Positions 25,349-33,499 of a stretch of DNA of 47,537 nt are shown here, piece by piece. The notes under the pieces were generated by a model that saw nothing but the letters and a program-made list of their open reading frames with translations, did not search any database and had not been told where the DNA came from. Position numbers and translations under genes: made by a program. The DNA is taken from contig JAFQSS010000009.1 in NCBI GenBank assembly GCA_017409455.1, forward strand, positions 1 through 47,537, given 5' to 3'. Origin of the DNA: Clostridia bacterium (lineage in GTDB: Bacteria; Bacillota; Clostridia; TANB77; CAG-508). How positions within the stretch are numbered: the first letter of the stretch is position 1; every line of letters begins with the position of its first letter.

Positions 25349-27037
25349 TTATAGTGACTTCATTATATCTTTAATATTTATTTGAATATTTTCTACTCCG
25401 TTGAAAGAATTTATTTCAAGATTTCCAACAACATCTACTTTGTCTCCAATTCTGTAGTCATTTGAAAGTTCTCCCAAGTTAAATCCTATTGCATTAACTA
25501 TGTTTTTGTTATCTTTTAATGTTAATTTTAAATGTTTGCCTTCTGAAAGTGCTCTTATTGAGTCTATTTTTAAATTTTTAAATGCAAATAAAGGTGTTTT
25601 ATTGTCTTCACCAAATGGTTCTAGTTCTTTTAAACTATCTACCATATCTTTGTTTATTTCATCTAAACTTATTTGGGCATCAATTTTCAATATAGGAACT
25701 ATTTCTTCTATATGTTTTTCTCTTGCAATTTGTTCCAATTTTTGCTTAAATTCTTCAAATTTAACTTTTTTTACATTAATTCCAACAGCCATTGAATGTC
25801 CACCAAATTTTTCTATAGTATCATTACATTCTGTTAAAGCCTCATATAAATCAAATCCTGGAATACTTCTTCCTGAACCTTTTCCGTGGTCATCTTCTTC
25901 ACATAGTAATATACTTGGTTTGAAATATATTTCTGTAATTTTTGATGATACAATTCCAATTACCCCATGATGCCAGTTTTTCCCCATTACAACTATTGTG
26001 TCATTATTTGCAAGTCCATCTCTTTCTATTTGCATTATTGCATCTGCATATATGTTTCTTTCGGTTTCTTGTCTTATTCTGTTATATTCATTCAGTTTTT
26101 GTGTAAGTTCATTTACTTCATTTATTTCTTTTGATAAAAATAGTTTTAATGCTTCTTCTTGATGCCCCATTCTTCCACATGCATTTATTCTTGGTGCCAC
26201 TCCAAATGATATTGTACTTGAATCTATTTTATTATATCCAGATGCTTGTAAAATTGCTTTTAATCCTAAGTTTCTAGTTTGTTCTACTAGTTTTAATCCT
26301 AATTTTACAATGACTCTATTTTCATCTACTAATGGTACTATGTCTGATATTGTTCCTATACAAACTATATCTAGATATTTTAGATATTCTTTCTCATCTA
26401 GTTTTAGCTCTATTGCAATTGCTTGTATTAATTTAAATACAACACCTACTCCTGCTAAATTTCTAAATGGATATTTGTTGTCTTTTCTTTTTGCATCTAC
26501 TACCGCAATTGCTTCTGGCAACTCATTTCCTGGTTCATGATGGTCTGTTATTATTGTTTCTATTCCTAATTCATTTGCATATTTTATTTCTTCTATTGCT
26601 GATATACCACAATCTACGGTTATCATTAATGTATATCCTTGTTTTGCTATTCCTTCTACCGCCGTTTTATTTAACCCATATCCTTCTTCTAATCTATTTG
26701 GAATATATTCTGCAACTTCTAATCCTCTTTCTTCTAAAAAGCTTTTTAATACTGTTACACTTGTTATTCCATCTACATCATAATCTCCATAGATTATAGT
26801 TTTTTCTTTATTTTCTATGGCTTTCACTATTCTTTTTACTGCCACTTCCATATCTGGCATTTCATATGGATTGTAAAAATCACTTCTTTTTGGTTTTAAA
26901 AATTTTTCTATTTGTTTTTCTTCTATTATTCCTCTATTTACTAATATTGTTGCTAATAATTTGTTTATATTATGTTTTTTTTCTAATTCTTCTACTTTTT
27001 CATTTTCTACTTGATATATTTGCCATTTTTTTGTCAT
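25349..27037 (-). CDS. recJ: Single-stranded DNA exonuclease RecJ
   Basis: 562 residues. The DHH-family motifs are present: GDYDVDGITS (about 81-90), TVDCGIS, DHH at about 166-168, and the DHHA1 segment GRSIPGFDLYEAL with GGHSMAVG. A C-terminal OB fold covers about 450-560. RecJ degrades single-stranded DNA 5' to 3' in repair and recombination. No secF lies next to it here. The gene follows a normal ribosome-binding site (AAAGGAAAAT). Confidence 0.95.
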   Translation of the reverse strand: MTKKWQIYQVENEKVEELEKKHNINKLLATILVNRGIIEEKQIEKFLKPKRSDFYNPYEMPDMEVAVKRIVKAIENKEKTIIYGDYDVDGITSVTVLKSFLEERGLEVAEYIPNRLEEGYGLNKTAVEGIAKQGYTLMITVDCGISAIEEIKYANELGIETIITDHHEPGNELPEAIAVVDAKRKDNKYPFRNLAGVGVVFKLIQAIAIELKLDEKEYLKYLDIVCIGTISDIVPLVDENRVIVKLGLKLVEQTRNLGLKAILQASGYNKIDSSTISFGVAPRINACGRMGHQEEALKLFLSKEINEVNELTQKLNEYNRIRQETERNIYADAIMQIERDGLANNDTIVVMGKNWHHGVIGIVSSKITEIYFKPSILLCEEDDHGKGSGRSIPGFDLYEALTECNDTIEKFGGHSMAVGINVKKVKFEEFKQKLEQIAREKHIEEIVPILKIDAQISLDEINKDMVDSLKELEPFGEDNKTPLFAFKNLKIDSIRALSEGKHLKLTLKDNKNIVNAIGFNLGELSNDYRIGDKVDVVGNLEINSFNGVENIQINIKDIMKSL

Positions 27038-27092
27038 TTTATTTTCCTTTCTTTATAGTAATTTTCCTGCATTTATTTTACTATTATAAACA

Positions 27093-27121
27093 AAAAATAG
27101 CAAGTTATTTCTTGCTATTTT
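27093..27121 (-). terminator. Terminator of the Nudix gene
   Basis: AAAATAGCAAG-loop-CTTGCTATTTT. It begins at the stop codon of the Nudix gene and ends in a T run on the minus strand. Confidence 0.8.
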
Positions 27122-27563
27122 AATAATTCTTTTGATGTGTAAAATTGTCATCATCATATAAAATTCCTAGGTGTATGTTTTTGATTACATTTCTATTTCT
27201 AATTATTATGTTTTCTGGTAATTGGTCTATGTCAAACCATTCCAAATTGTCACATTTTTCTTTTTCTTTTATTTCTGGTGTTCCATTATATTTTTGTGTT
27301 TCAAAAAATACGTTTATATAATCTTGTTGATATGGATGAATAAGAGGAACCATTTTTAAATCATTTTCATTTATTTCTATTCCTATTTCTTCTTTTGCCT
27401 CTCTTACTATTGCCATAGCCATTGACTCGCCTTTTTCTAAATGTCCACTACATGCCATATCATATTGTCCATCCATATAGCCTGTATTACATCTTTCTTG
27501 CAATAAGATTTGCTTTCTCTTTATTAGTATTCTTATTTTATCATAAACAATAGGAATTAACAA
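27120..27563 (-). CDS. Nudix hydrolase with unusual start
   Basis: About 147 residues with an intact Nudix box GHLEKGE..REAKEEIGIE (about 46-68), preceded by LLQERCNTGYMDGQYDMACS. Homologues with this segment usually begin with an ATG a few residues before the VYLILI-like strand. Here the only in-frame candidate is a TTG at 27563, directly after a stop codon and with no ribosome-binding site. The gene may be slightly truncated or poorly expressed. It lies just past the terminator of the small RNA candidate. Confidence 0.75.
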   Translation of the reverse strand: MLIPIVYDKIRILIKRKQILLQERCNTGYMDGQYDMACSGHLEKGESMAMAIVREAKEEIGIEINENDLKMVPLIHPYQQDYINVFFETQKYNGTPEIKEKEKCDNLEWFDIDQLPENIIIRNRNVIKNIHLGILYDDDNFTHQKNY

Positions 27564-27605
27564 TTATGAAAAATAATTTTTTAGATTCTTTTACTGGTAT
27601 ATAAA

Positions 27606-27690
27606 AAATAAAAAGTGGTTGCAATGAACCACTTATAAAGTCTTCTATATTGCAGGTACTAATATCAAAGATATTGCACTGCCGAGTTAT
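27606..27690 (-). ncRNA. Candidate small RNA
   Basis: A perfect promoter (27697-27725) is followed by about 85 bases and a rho-independent terminator (27611-27634). No frame in this stretch carries a start codon leading to more than a few codons. The transcript can form a hairpin with AATATC-TTT-GATATT and an outer GCAG/CTGC, then the terminator stem AAGTGGTT/AACCACTT. The sequence TGCAATAT occurs twice. It does not match any RNA family I can recognise. Confidence 0.55.
27611..27634 (-). terminator. Terminator of the small RNA and of the upstream toxin gene
   Basis: AAGTGGTT-CATTGC-AACCACTT followed on the minus strand by TTTTATTTTTT. Confidence 0.85.
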
Positions 27691-27696
27691 AACTTT

Positions 27697-27725
27697 ATTA
27701 TAATATATAATATGCCATTTGTCAA
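27697..27725 (-). promoter_or_regulatory. Consensus promoter of the small RNA candidate
   Basis: TTGACA (27720-27725), 17 bases, TATAAT (27697-27702) on the minus strand, starting 13 bases after the stop codon of the PemK-like gene. Confidence 0.85.
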
Positions 27726-27737
27726 ATACTATTCAAA

Positions 27738-28469
27738 TTATTTCAAGAAAAGCTCTTTAATTTTGGAATCAATTAAATCTAAAGTATTATCTGAAACTCT
27801 CAAATTAGAAAGAATATCCGTGTTTGTCTTAGGGTCGTATATTCTTTGCTTACTAATGGTCCTAATTTGAGACACTAGCGCAACACTTCCTTTTTTCATT
27901 TTTTCAATTTCTTTTTCTACTTTTTTTATATATTTAAAGTCAATATTAAATTGTTCTACTTTTTCAGCAGGCAATCTCCATATATCTTCATATTCTTGTG
28001 ACAATTTTTTAGACATATTATCACATATTTTCTTTAAATTTAGATAAATTTCATTTCCTAAGTTAATTGTAGAACTATTATATTTTTTATTTTCTTTTAT
28101 TGATGTTAATGGAATTACAGTTAAAGTTCCAGATGATAGTGCATTACTTTTATCTAGAGCAATACAATAATGCAACCCACCTTCTTCGTTTCCTACATTA
28201 AATCCCAAATTTGCCTTTATTATGCTTCCACGTTTATATTTCTTCAAAAACTTAGGATTAAAGTTTTCTTCATCTAAATTATACTTTGTAAAGTCTTCAA
28301 ACCAATAAGAAAGTAGATTAGCTTTTTTTAAGTTATTATTTTCTATATGATATGTTAATAATGAATCTAGCTGATTCAATGCTATTTGTTTATGAGCAAT
28401 AGTCTTTTGCTTTTCCTCCAATAACAACACTCTCCTTTTGTTCTTAAATTGTGCAACCAGTTGTTGCAC
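27738..28469 (-). CDS. PemK/MazF-like protein with N-terminal extension
   Basis: About 243 residues. The central domain (about 75-190) has the PemK/MazF pattern: RGSIIKANLGFNVGNEEGG, LHYCIALDK and GTLTVIPLTS. MazF-type proteins are RNases normally paired with an antitoxin, but no antitoxin gene is adjacent. The first 70 residues are charged and helical. The longest frame starts at a GTG (28469) inside a palindrome. The RBS-like AAAAGGAGA lies further in, so the true start may be TTG near 28421-28427. It follows recA, with its own promoter. Confidence 0.75.
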   Translation of the reverse strand: MQQLVAQFKNKRRVLLLEEKQKTIAHKQIALNQLDSLLTYHIENNNLKKANLLSYWFEDFTKYNLDEENFNPKFLKKYKRGSIIKANLGFNVGNEEGGLHYCIALDKSNALSSGTLTVIPLTSIKENKKYNSSTINLGNEIYLNLKKICDNMSKKLSQEYEDIWRLPAEKVEQFNIDFKYIKKVEKEIEKMKKGSVALVSQIRTISKQRIYDPKTNTDILSNLRVSDNTLDLIDSKIKELFLK

Positions 28470-28473
28470 AATT
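28447..28473. promoter_or_regulatory. Operator-like palindrome at the PemK gene start
   Basis: AATTGTGCAAC-CAGTT-GTTGCACAATT, an 11-bp perfect dyad that overlaps the -10 TATAAT (28471-28476) of the minus-strand promoter. It could be a repressor site for autoregulation or a leader hairpin. Confidence 0.5.
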
Positions 28474-28501
28474 ATAAATTTTAAAAAAATTGAACTATCA
28501 A
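28471..28501 (-). promoter_or_regulatory. Putative promoter of the PemK gene
   Basis: TTGATA (28496-28501) and TATAAT (28471-28476) with a 19-base spacer, longer than ideal. It overlaps the recA terminator. If correct, transcription begins inside the longest reading frame, supporting a downstream start codon. Confidence 0.4.
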
Positions 28502-28526
28502 AAAATAACTTGACAGTTCAATTTTT
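28485..28526 (-). terminator. Terminator of recA
   Basis: AAAAATTGAACTATCA pairs with TGACAGTTCAATTTTT with one mismatch, nine bases past the recA stop codon, with T runs on both sides. Confidence 0.8.
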
Positions 28527-28534
28527 CTTTAGTA

Positions 28535-29584
28535 TTATTCTTCTATATCTTCCTCATCATCTTCTGGAAGTTCTTCACCTAAACTTTGTTCAAAAGCTTT
28601 AGCGAAATTATCTCTAACTTTTTTATCAACTTCTTTAAGAAGTCCGCTATCCACTAGATATCTCTTAGCATTTTCTCTACCTTGTCCAATTCTTTCTCCA
28701 TTATAGCTAAACCAAGAGCCACTCTTTTGAACAATATCCAAGTTGACAGCCATATCAAATATAGTTCCATCTTTAGAGATTCCTTGTCCATACATTACAT
28801 CAAATTCAGCCTCTCTAAATGGTGGTGCAACTTTATTTTTAATAACCTTTACTCTTACTCTATTTCCTGTTACTTCTCCATCTTGTTTAATGTTTTCAAT
28901 TTTTCTAATATCCATTCTTACAGATGCATAGAATTTTAATGCCCTACCACCTGTTGTTGTTTCAGGATTTCCAAACATTACTCCAATTTTTTCTCTTAAT
29001 TGGTTTATAAATATTAATACTGTTTTTGATTTATTTATTGCTCCAGCAAGTTTTCTTAATGCTTGTGACATCAATCTTGCTTGAAGTCCCATATGAGAAT
29101 CTCCCATATCTCCATCAATTTCAGCTTTTGGAACTAATGCTGCAACAGAGTCTACTACTATAACATCTAGTGCACCACTTCTTACTAATGCTTCTGTTAT
29201 TTCTAATGCTTGTTCCCCAGTATCTGGTTGAGATACTATTAAATTATCTATGTCTACACCTAATTTTTTAGCATATACAGGATCTAAAGCATGTTCTGCA
29301 TCTATAAATGCTGCTTCTCCTCCCATTTTTTGTGCTTCTGCAATTACATGTAATGCTAATGTTGTTTTACCAGATGATTCTGGCCCAAATATTTCTATAA
29401 TTCTTCCTCTTGGTACTCCACCAATCCCTAATGCTATATCTAAACTTAAAGCTCCTGTAGGTATTGCTTCAACCTCCATTGCTTTAAATTCTCCTAATTT
29501 CATTACTGATCCTTTTCCAAATTGTTTTTCTATTTGGCTCATTGCCACTTCTAGTGCTTTTCTTTTTTCTAAGTTTTCTTCCAT
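28535..29584 (-). CDS. recA: Recombinase RecA
   Basis: 349 residues from the ATG at 29584, after TTAGGAGGAAAAATC. A longer in-frame start 24 codons upstream would lie inside the promoter and is rejected. The P-loop GPESSGKTT is at 67-75. [20 protein letters not shown] is the loop L2 region. The C terminus is acidic (DDEEDIEE), as usual. RecA pairs homologous DNA and triggers LexA cleavage. A LexA box in its own promoter supports SOS control. Confidence 0.97.
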   Translation of the reverse strand: MEENLEKRKALEVAMSQIEKQFGKGSVMKLGEFKAMEVEAIPTGALSLDIALGIGGVPRGRIIEIFGPESSGKTTLALHVIAEAQKMGGEAAFIDAEHALDPVYAKKLGVDIDNLIVSQPDTGEQALEITEALVRSGALDVIVVDSVAALVPKAEIDGDMGDSHMGLQARLMSQALRKLAGAINKSKTVLIFINQLREKIGVMFGNPETTTGGRALKFYASVRMDIRKIENIKQDGEVTGNRVRVKVIKNKVAPPFREAEFDVMYGQGISKDGTIFDMAVNLDIVQKSGSWFSYNGERIGQGRENAKRYLVDSGLLKEVDKKVRDNFAKAFEQSLGEELPEDDEEDIEE

Positions 29585-29605
29585 GATTTTTCCTCCTAAT
29601 TTATA

Positions 29606-29619
29606 TGAACTCTTGTTCG
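29606..29619 (-). promoter_or_regulatory. LexA (SOS) box of recA
   Basis: The minus strand reads CGAACAAGAGTTCA, nine of ten defined positions of the Gram-positive LexA consensus CGAAC-N4-GTTCG. It lies just downstream of the -10. Confidence 0.8.
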
Positions 29620-29627
29620 TTATCTTT

Positions 29628-29656
29628 ACTATATATCTATTTTTATCTTTTGTCAA
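29628..29656 (-). promoter_or_regulatory. Promoter of recA
   Basis: TTGACA (29651-29656), 17 bases, TATAGT (29628-29633) on the minus strand. Confidence 0.85.
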
Positions 29657-29683
29657 GCAAAATTTTAAAAAATTTTATTATTT

Positions 29684-31270
29684 TTAATTTTTGTACCAAT
29701 TATTAATATCAATAAAAATATTATACCAATTTGCAGGAATACTACCTATTAAAGACCAACTACTTGCAACATTATAATAACTGCTATATAGCCCTATATA
29801 AGGATTTTGCTCATTATATATTTCACGAATTCTATTATATTTTTCTTGTAGCAATTCTTCTTTAGTTATATTGTTAACTTCATTCATTAAATTGTTTAAT
29901 TCATCGTTACTAAAATTAGCATAATTAGAACTTCCAAAATAAGTTTCTAAATTTGGACTTAATGATAATGTTGTTCCCATTATTATAGAGTCATAATTTT
30001 TGTTTTGTAAATAATATTTATATTGGTTATCATTTGCTTTAATTATTAAAACATTAATTCCTATAGCTTCAAGGTCAGCTTTAATCATTTCAGCTACACT
30101 TACTCTGGTTTGATTTGTAGCTTGTACTACAATTTTAAAGCTAAGTATTTTTGTTGAATAATTTATTGTCTTTTGCCATCGATTATATTTGAATTGCCAT
30201 CCGTTTTGTTCTAAAATTTGTTTTGCCAACTCAGGATTATATGAATAATCTCCAGAATCTCCTTTTAACCAATTCCCATAATCTAATGGGTAATTTGTCA
30301 CTTTATATTTATTATTATATAAAGATGCTATAATATTTTCTTTATTAATTGCATGTGTTAATGCTTTTCTAACTTCTACCTCTGATAATACTGTATTTTG
30401 CGTGTTTAATGCTAAAAAATCGAATTCTCTTCCAGAAATTTCTTGTTTATTATATCCTATTGTTCCAATATAATCTTCTACTCGTATATTTGTTGTTGTT
30501 ATAATATCTATTTTTCCCAATTTAAAAGCGTTATATAATTCTCCTAAATTTGCATATTTTGTTATTGTAATTTTTTCAAGTGTTAATTTATCTTTTGAAT
30601 AATATTCATTTTTATTTAATATTATTGCATTACTAATATTCTGAACAATTTTATATTTTCCAGTTCCAATTGGCATCTTGTTTTTATCTGTAGTACTGAA
30701 ATCTTGTCCTTCATAATAAGTTCTACTCATTATAGGAAATATTAAATTATATTCAAAAAAAGGTATTTCACGGTCTAGCGTTATTTGTAAAGTATCTTGA
30801 TCCACTTTATCTACACTTGTTATATTTTGAACATTACTTGTATAAATTGATAATACATTTTTTAACGTTTGTATCGTAAATATTACATCTTCTACTAATA
30901 ACTGAGTTCCATCTGACCATTTTATATCATCTCTTATTTTAACTAAATACGTAGTTTCACTTGTCTTAGCCCAGTCTTTAGCTAAGCACTTTTGAAGTTT
31001 ATATTGTTCGTCTAATTCCAGTAATGGTTCAAAAATCATTCTCGAAATTTCTTGAATGTGCTTATTTTTACTTAATATTGGATTTATTGTATCAAATTCA
31101 GCTACACCTAATGTAATTTCTTTAACTATTTCATCTTCTACTTGAGTTGTTGCAGGTTCTTCAGTTTTGATTTCTTCTTCTTTATTTTCTTTATAAATTA
31201 CTGCCCCTATAATTACAATTATAAATATTATAAATATGTATTTTATAAAATTAGTTTTCAAACGCTTCAC
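29684..31270 (-). CDS. Peptide/nickel-type ABC transporter substrate-binding protein
   Basis: 528 residues of the SBP_bac_5 family. An N-terminal membrane segment (about 9-28) has no lipobox Cys, so it is likely membrane-anchored. ILSKNKHIQEISRMIFEPLLELD and the middle KALTHAINKENIIASLYNNK are typical of the family, and the length is normal. It binds an oligopeptide or similar ligand outside the cell. No permease or ATPase genes are adjacent, so it is an orphan binding protein here. A promoter is not obvious. Confidence 0.9.
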   Translation of the reverse strand: MKRLKTNFIKYIFIIFIIVIIGAVIYKENKEEEIKTEEPATTQVEDEIVKEITLGVAEFDTINPILSKNKHIQEISRMIFEPLLELDEQYKLQKCLAKDWAKTSETTYLVKIRDDIKWSDGTQLLVEDVIFTIQTLKNVLSIYTSNVQNITSVDKVDQDTLQITLDREIPFFEYNLIFPIMSRTYYEGQDFSTTDKNKMPIGTGKYKIVQNISNAIILNKNEYYSKDKLTLEKITITKYANLGELYNAFKLGKIDIITTTNIRVEDYIGTIGYNKQEISGREFDFLALNTQNTVLSEVEVRKALTHAINKENIIASLYNNKYKVTNYPLDYGNWLKGDSGDYSYNPELAKQILEQNGWQFKYNRWQKTINYSTKILSFKIVVQATNQTRVSVAEMIKADLEAIGINVLIIKANDNQYKYYLQNKNYDSIIMGTTLSLSPNLETYFGSSNYANFSNDELNNLMNEVNNITKEELLQEKYNRIREIYNEQNPYIGLYSSYYNVASSWSLIGSIPANWYNIFIDINNWYKN

Positions 31271-31329
31271 CTCGTGTTGTTATAATATAACATTGTTGTA
31301 TTTTTTTCAAGTATTTTTTACTAGAATAC

Positions 31330-31363
31330 AAAAAAGGACATATTTAAAAATGCCCCCTTTTTT
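31330..31363 (-). terminator. Terminator of spoVS
   Basis: AAAAAGGACAT and ATGCCCCCTTTTT pair imperfectly (one G-U), with T runs at the ends, about 20 bases after the spoVS stop. Confidence 0.7.
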
Positions 31364-31384
31364 AAGTATTTAATTAACTGTAAT

Positions 31385-31648
31385 CTATTTTCTTGATTCT
31401 ACAATCAACTTAATTCCTGTTCGGTCTTCTCCTTCAACCTCAACTTCTGCAAAGGCTGGTATACATACTAAGTCTACTCCTGCTGGCGCTACAAATCCTC
31501 TTGCTATTGCTACTGCCTTTACTGCTTGATTTAGAGCTCCTGCTCCAATTGCTTGCATTTCTGCTTTTTGTGATTCTTTAACTAATCCTGCAATAGCACC
31601 TGCTACTGAATTTGGATTAGATTTTGATGAAATTTTTAAAATTTCCAT
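31385..31648 (-). CDS. spoVS: Stage V sporulation protein S
   Basis: 87 residues, full length. The family sequence begins EILKISSKSNPNSVAGAIAG and continues with VAIARGFVAPAGVDLVCIPAF. SpoVS is a small nucleic-acid-binding-like protein needed for spore coat formation and septation. AGGAGGCAAAAG precedes the ATG. Next to ymdB, as often in clostridia. Confidence 0.96.
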   Translation of the reverse strand: MEILKISSKSNPNSVAGAIAGLVKESQKAEMQAIGAGALNQAVKAVAIARGFVAPAGVDLVCIPAFAEVEVEGEDRTGIKLIVESRK

Positions 31649-31779
31649 TTTTCTTTTGCCTCCTATAATTTAATTTTTGTTGCAACTTTTACATTGTGTA
31701 TTTTACAACATCTGGAAATCTTTGTCTAGTATTTTTGGAAATTTTTTCAAGTTTTCATCGCACTTTTCGACAGCTTTTT

Positions 31780-32550
31780 CTAGCAATAAATTCTTTTAAT
31801 TTCAGTCACTTTATCAGTCTTATCATCTATTTCAAATATAACTGCATTAAATATACATTCACCTTCTGCTAACTTATATTTTTCTGGAAGAGTTGTTTCA
31901 AATCTTTTTATTGAAGCTTCTATATCCATTCCTATTACAGAATTTTTTGGTCCTGTCATTCCTATATCTGTTATATATGCTGTTCCTCCTGTAAAAATCT
32001 GTTCATCAGCTGTTTGCACATGTGTATGTGTTCCATATATAGCTGTAACTTTTCCATCTAAAAATCTTGCCATAGCAATTTTCTCTGCAGTTGCTTCTGC
32101 ATGAAAATCCATAATTATTATATCTACTTTGTCTTTTATTTCATCTACCATTTCTTTTGCTATAATAAATGGATTTTCTGAAAGTATATTAATATCTACT
32201 CTTCCTATAAGATTTATTACTGCTATTTTTTTATCTTTACATTCATAAATTCCTATACCTTTTCCAACTACTCCTCTAGGATAGTTCGCTGGTCTTAATA
32301 ATTGTGGACTATCTATAAATTTGAATATATCTTTTTTTCCCCAAGTATGATTTCCCATTGTTATTACATTTGTACCAGCATCTAAAATGTCTCTGAAATT
32401 TTTCTCTGTTATCCCCATTCCTCCTGCTGAATTTTCACCATTTGTAATAACGAAATCTATATTTTCTTCTTTTTTTATTTTTGGTAACATTTCTTTTAGT
32501 TTTCTAACACCTGATTCACCTACTAAATCTCCAACGGCTAATATTCTCAT
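31780..32550 (-). CDS. ymdB: YmdB-like metallophosphoesterase
   Basis: 256 residues of the TIGR00282 family. Metal-binding motifs: GDLVGE (7-12), NGENSAGG (37-44), GNHTWGKKD (66-74), DFHAEATAEKIA (about 148-159) and GTHTHVQTAD (about 174-183). YmdB hydrolyses cyclic nucleotides and affects biofilm and sporulation in Bacillus. Followed by spoVS. Confidence 0.95.
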   Translation of the reverse strand: MRILAVGDLVGESGVRKLKEMLPKIKKEENIDFVITNGENSAGGMGITEKNFRDILDAGTNVITMGNHTWGKKDIFKFIDSPQLLRPANYPRGVVGKGIGIYECKDKKIAVINLIGRVDINILSENPFIIAKEMVDEIKDKVDIIIMDFHAEATAEKIAMARFLDGKVTAIYGTHTHVQTADEQIFTGGTAYITDIGMTGPKNSVIGMDIEASIKRFETTLPEKYKLAEGECIFNAVIFEIDDKTDKVTEIKRIYC

Positions 32551-32677
32551 TTTATTCCTTCTTTCCTTTTTATTTACTTTAATATTTTACCATTTTGTAG
32601 TAGTTTAGTCAAGTTTTCTTGTTTTTCATCTCCTATCTTTATTTGGTTCGCAACTAAATTTTGATACATTTTTATCT

Positions 32678-33139
32678 TTATGCATTTACGATTTGAACTG
32701 TTTTTTCTAATTTATCTATTCTTACTTTGTTCTCTTTATACTGCTTATCTGTAACTTGTTCATATGAATATAATATGTCTAATATTGCTTTCCTATCTTT
32801 TTTGCTTTCTTCTTCATGTTTTTCCATTCTTTTTTCTATTGATGTCATTCTACTTTCCATTGATGTCATTCTACTTTCCATTGATGTCATTGTTTTTTCC
32901 ATTGAGTCCATTCTTTCTTGTAATGATACTATTGACTTACTATTTCCATCTATTTTTTCACTATTTTGTTGAATTAGTTGATAATTTCTTTCTATTTTTT
33001 TACTGTTTTTTTGAATTAGTTGATAATTTCTTTCTATTTTTTCACTATTCTTCTTAATTTCTCGTCTATTTTCTCTCACCTCTTCTCTTAAATCATTAAT
33101 TGCTGTTAATATTGGTCCTAAAATTTCATTTTTGTCCAT
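32678..33139 (-). CDS. Repetitive coiled-coil protein
   Basis: 153 residues, almost entirely heptad-like helix. Two internal repeat series are visible: about 15 residues with (K/Q)NS(E/K)KIERNYQLIQ, twice or more, and 7-residue units MESRMTS. The DNA is repeated as well: a 21-base unit (ATTGATGTCATTCTACTTTCC) at about 32837-32890, and a 48-base unit at about 32945-33050. No catalytic motif. It resembles phage or transposon-associated coiled-coil proteins in shape only. AGGAGGAATTC precedes the ATG. Confidence 0.75.
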   Translation of the reverse strand: MDKNEILGPILTAINDLREEVRENRREIKKNSEKIERNYQLIQKNSKKIERNYQLIQQNSEKIDGNSKSIVSLQERMDSMEKTMTSMESRMTSMESRMTSIEKRMEKHEEESKKDRKAILDILYSYEQVTDKQYKENKVRIDKLEKTVQIVNA

Positions 33140-33366
33140 AGAATTCCTCCTCTTTATTAAATTTAATACTTAGTTTACGATTGATTAATTAGATTTTTAA
33201 TTGTATGATAAAAGTTACCAGATAAAAATAAGTGCACCAAAATATTGTGCGATAATTTATTGTGTTTTGAAAAAAGATATAACACAATTTCTAAATTATG
33301 CTCTCATTATATTTCTTCTTTTTCCCTTTGTCAAGAAAAATCGTTCGACAAAATACGACACCTCTA

Positions 33367-33395
33367 TTGCATTTTTATGTGAAATATAGTATAAT
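33367..33395 (+). promoter_or_regulatory. Promoter of the 188-aa gene
   Basis: TTGCAT, 17 bases, TATAAT. It gives a leader of about 100 bases with a short AU-rich hairpin (ATTTCAAA/TTTGAAAT) and a two-codon reading frame before the gene. The 33140-33366 stretch upstream holds only an AT-rich dyad (ATTGTGTT/AACACAAT at 33259-33288). Confidence 0.8.
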
Positions 33396-33450
33396 AGTTC
33401 TGCATTTCAAACGAAATTGTACTTTGAAATTTTTTTAGGAGGGCATAATT

Positions 33451-33459
33451 ATGTTCTAG
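33451..33459 (+). other. Two-codon reading frame with a strong ribosome-binding site
   Basis: TTAGGAGGGC is followed at 8 bases by ATG TTC TAG, in the leader of the 188-aa gene. It might act as a start-stop element that recruits ribosomes, or be a remnant of a former gene start. It is in a different place from the real ribosome-binding site of the gene (AAGAAAGGA). Confidence 0.45.
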
Positions 33460-33499
33460 CGTTAGTTTTATCAAATCTATTCAAGAAAGGATTTTTAAT

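Noticed and set aside
25500..25970. 156-codon plus-strand frame within recJ
   Set aside because: Shadow of recJ, low-complexity hydrophobic composition, no ribosome-binding site.
29587..29656. Longer RecA start 24 codons upstream
   Set aside because: It would lie over the promoter and the LexA box, and RecA proteins begin near [11 protein letters not shown].
32820..33060. Tandem repeats as a possible CRISPR array
   Set aside because: The units are adjacent without spacers and lie in frame in a coiled-coil gene.
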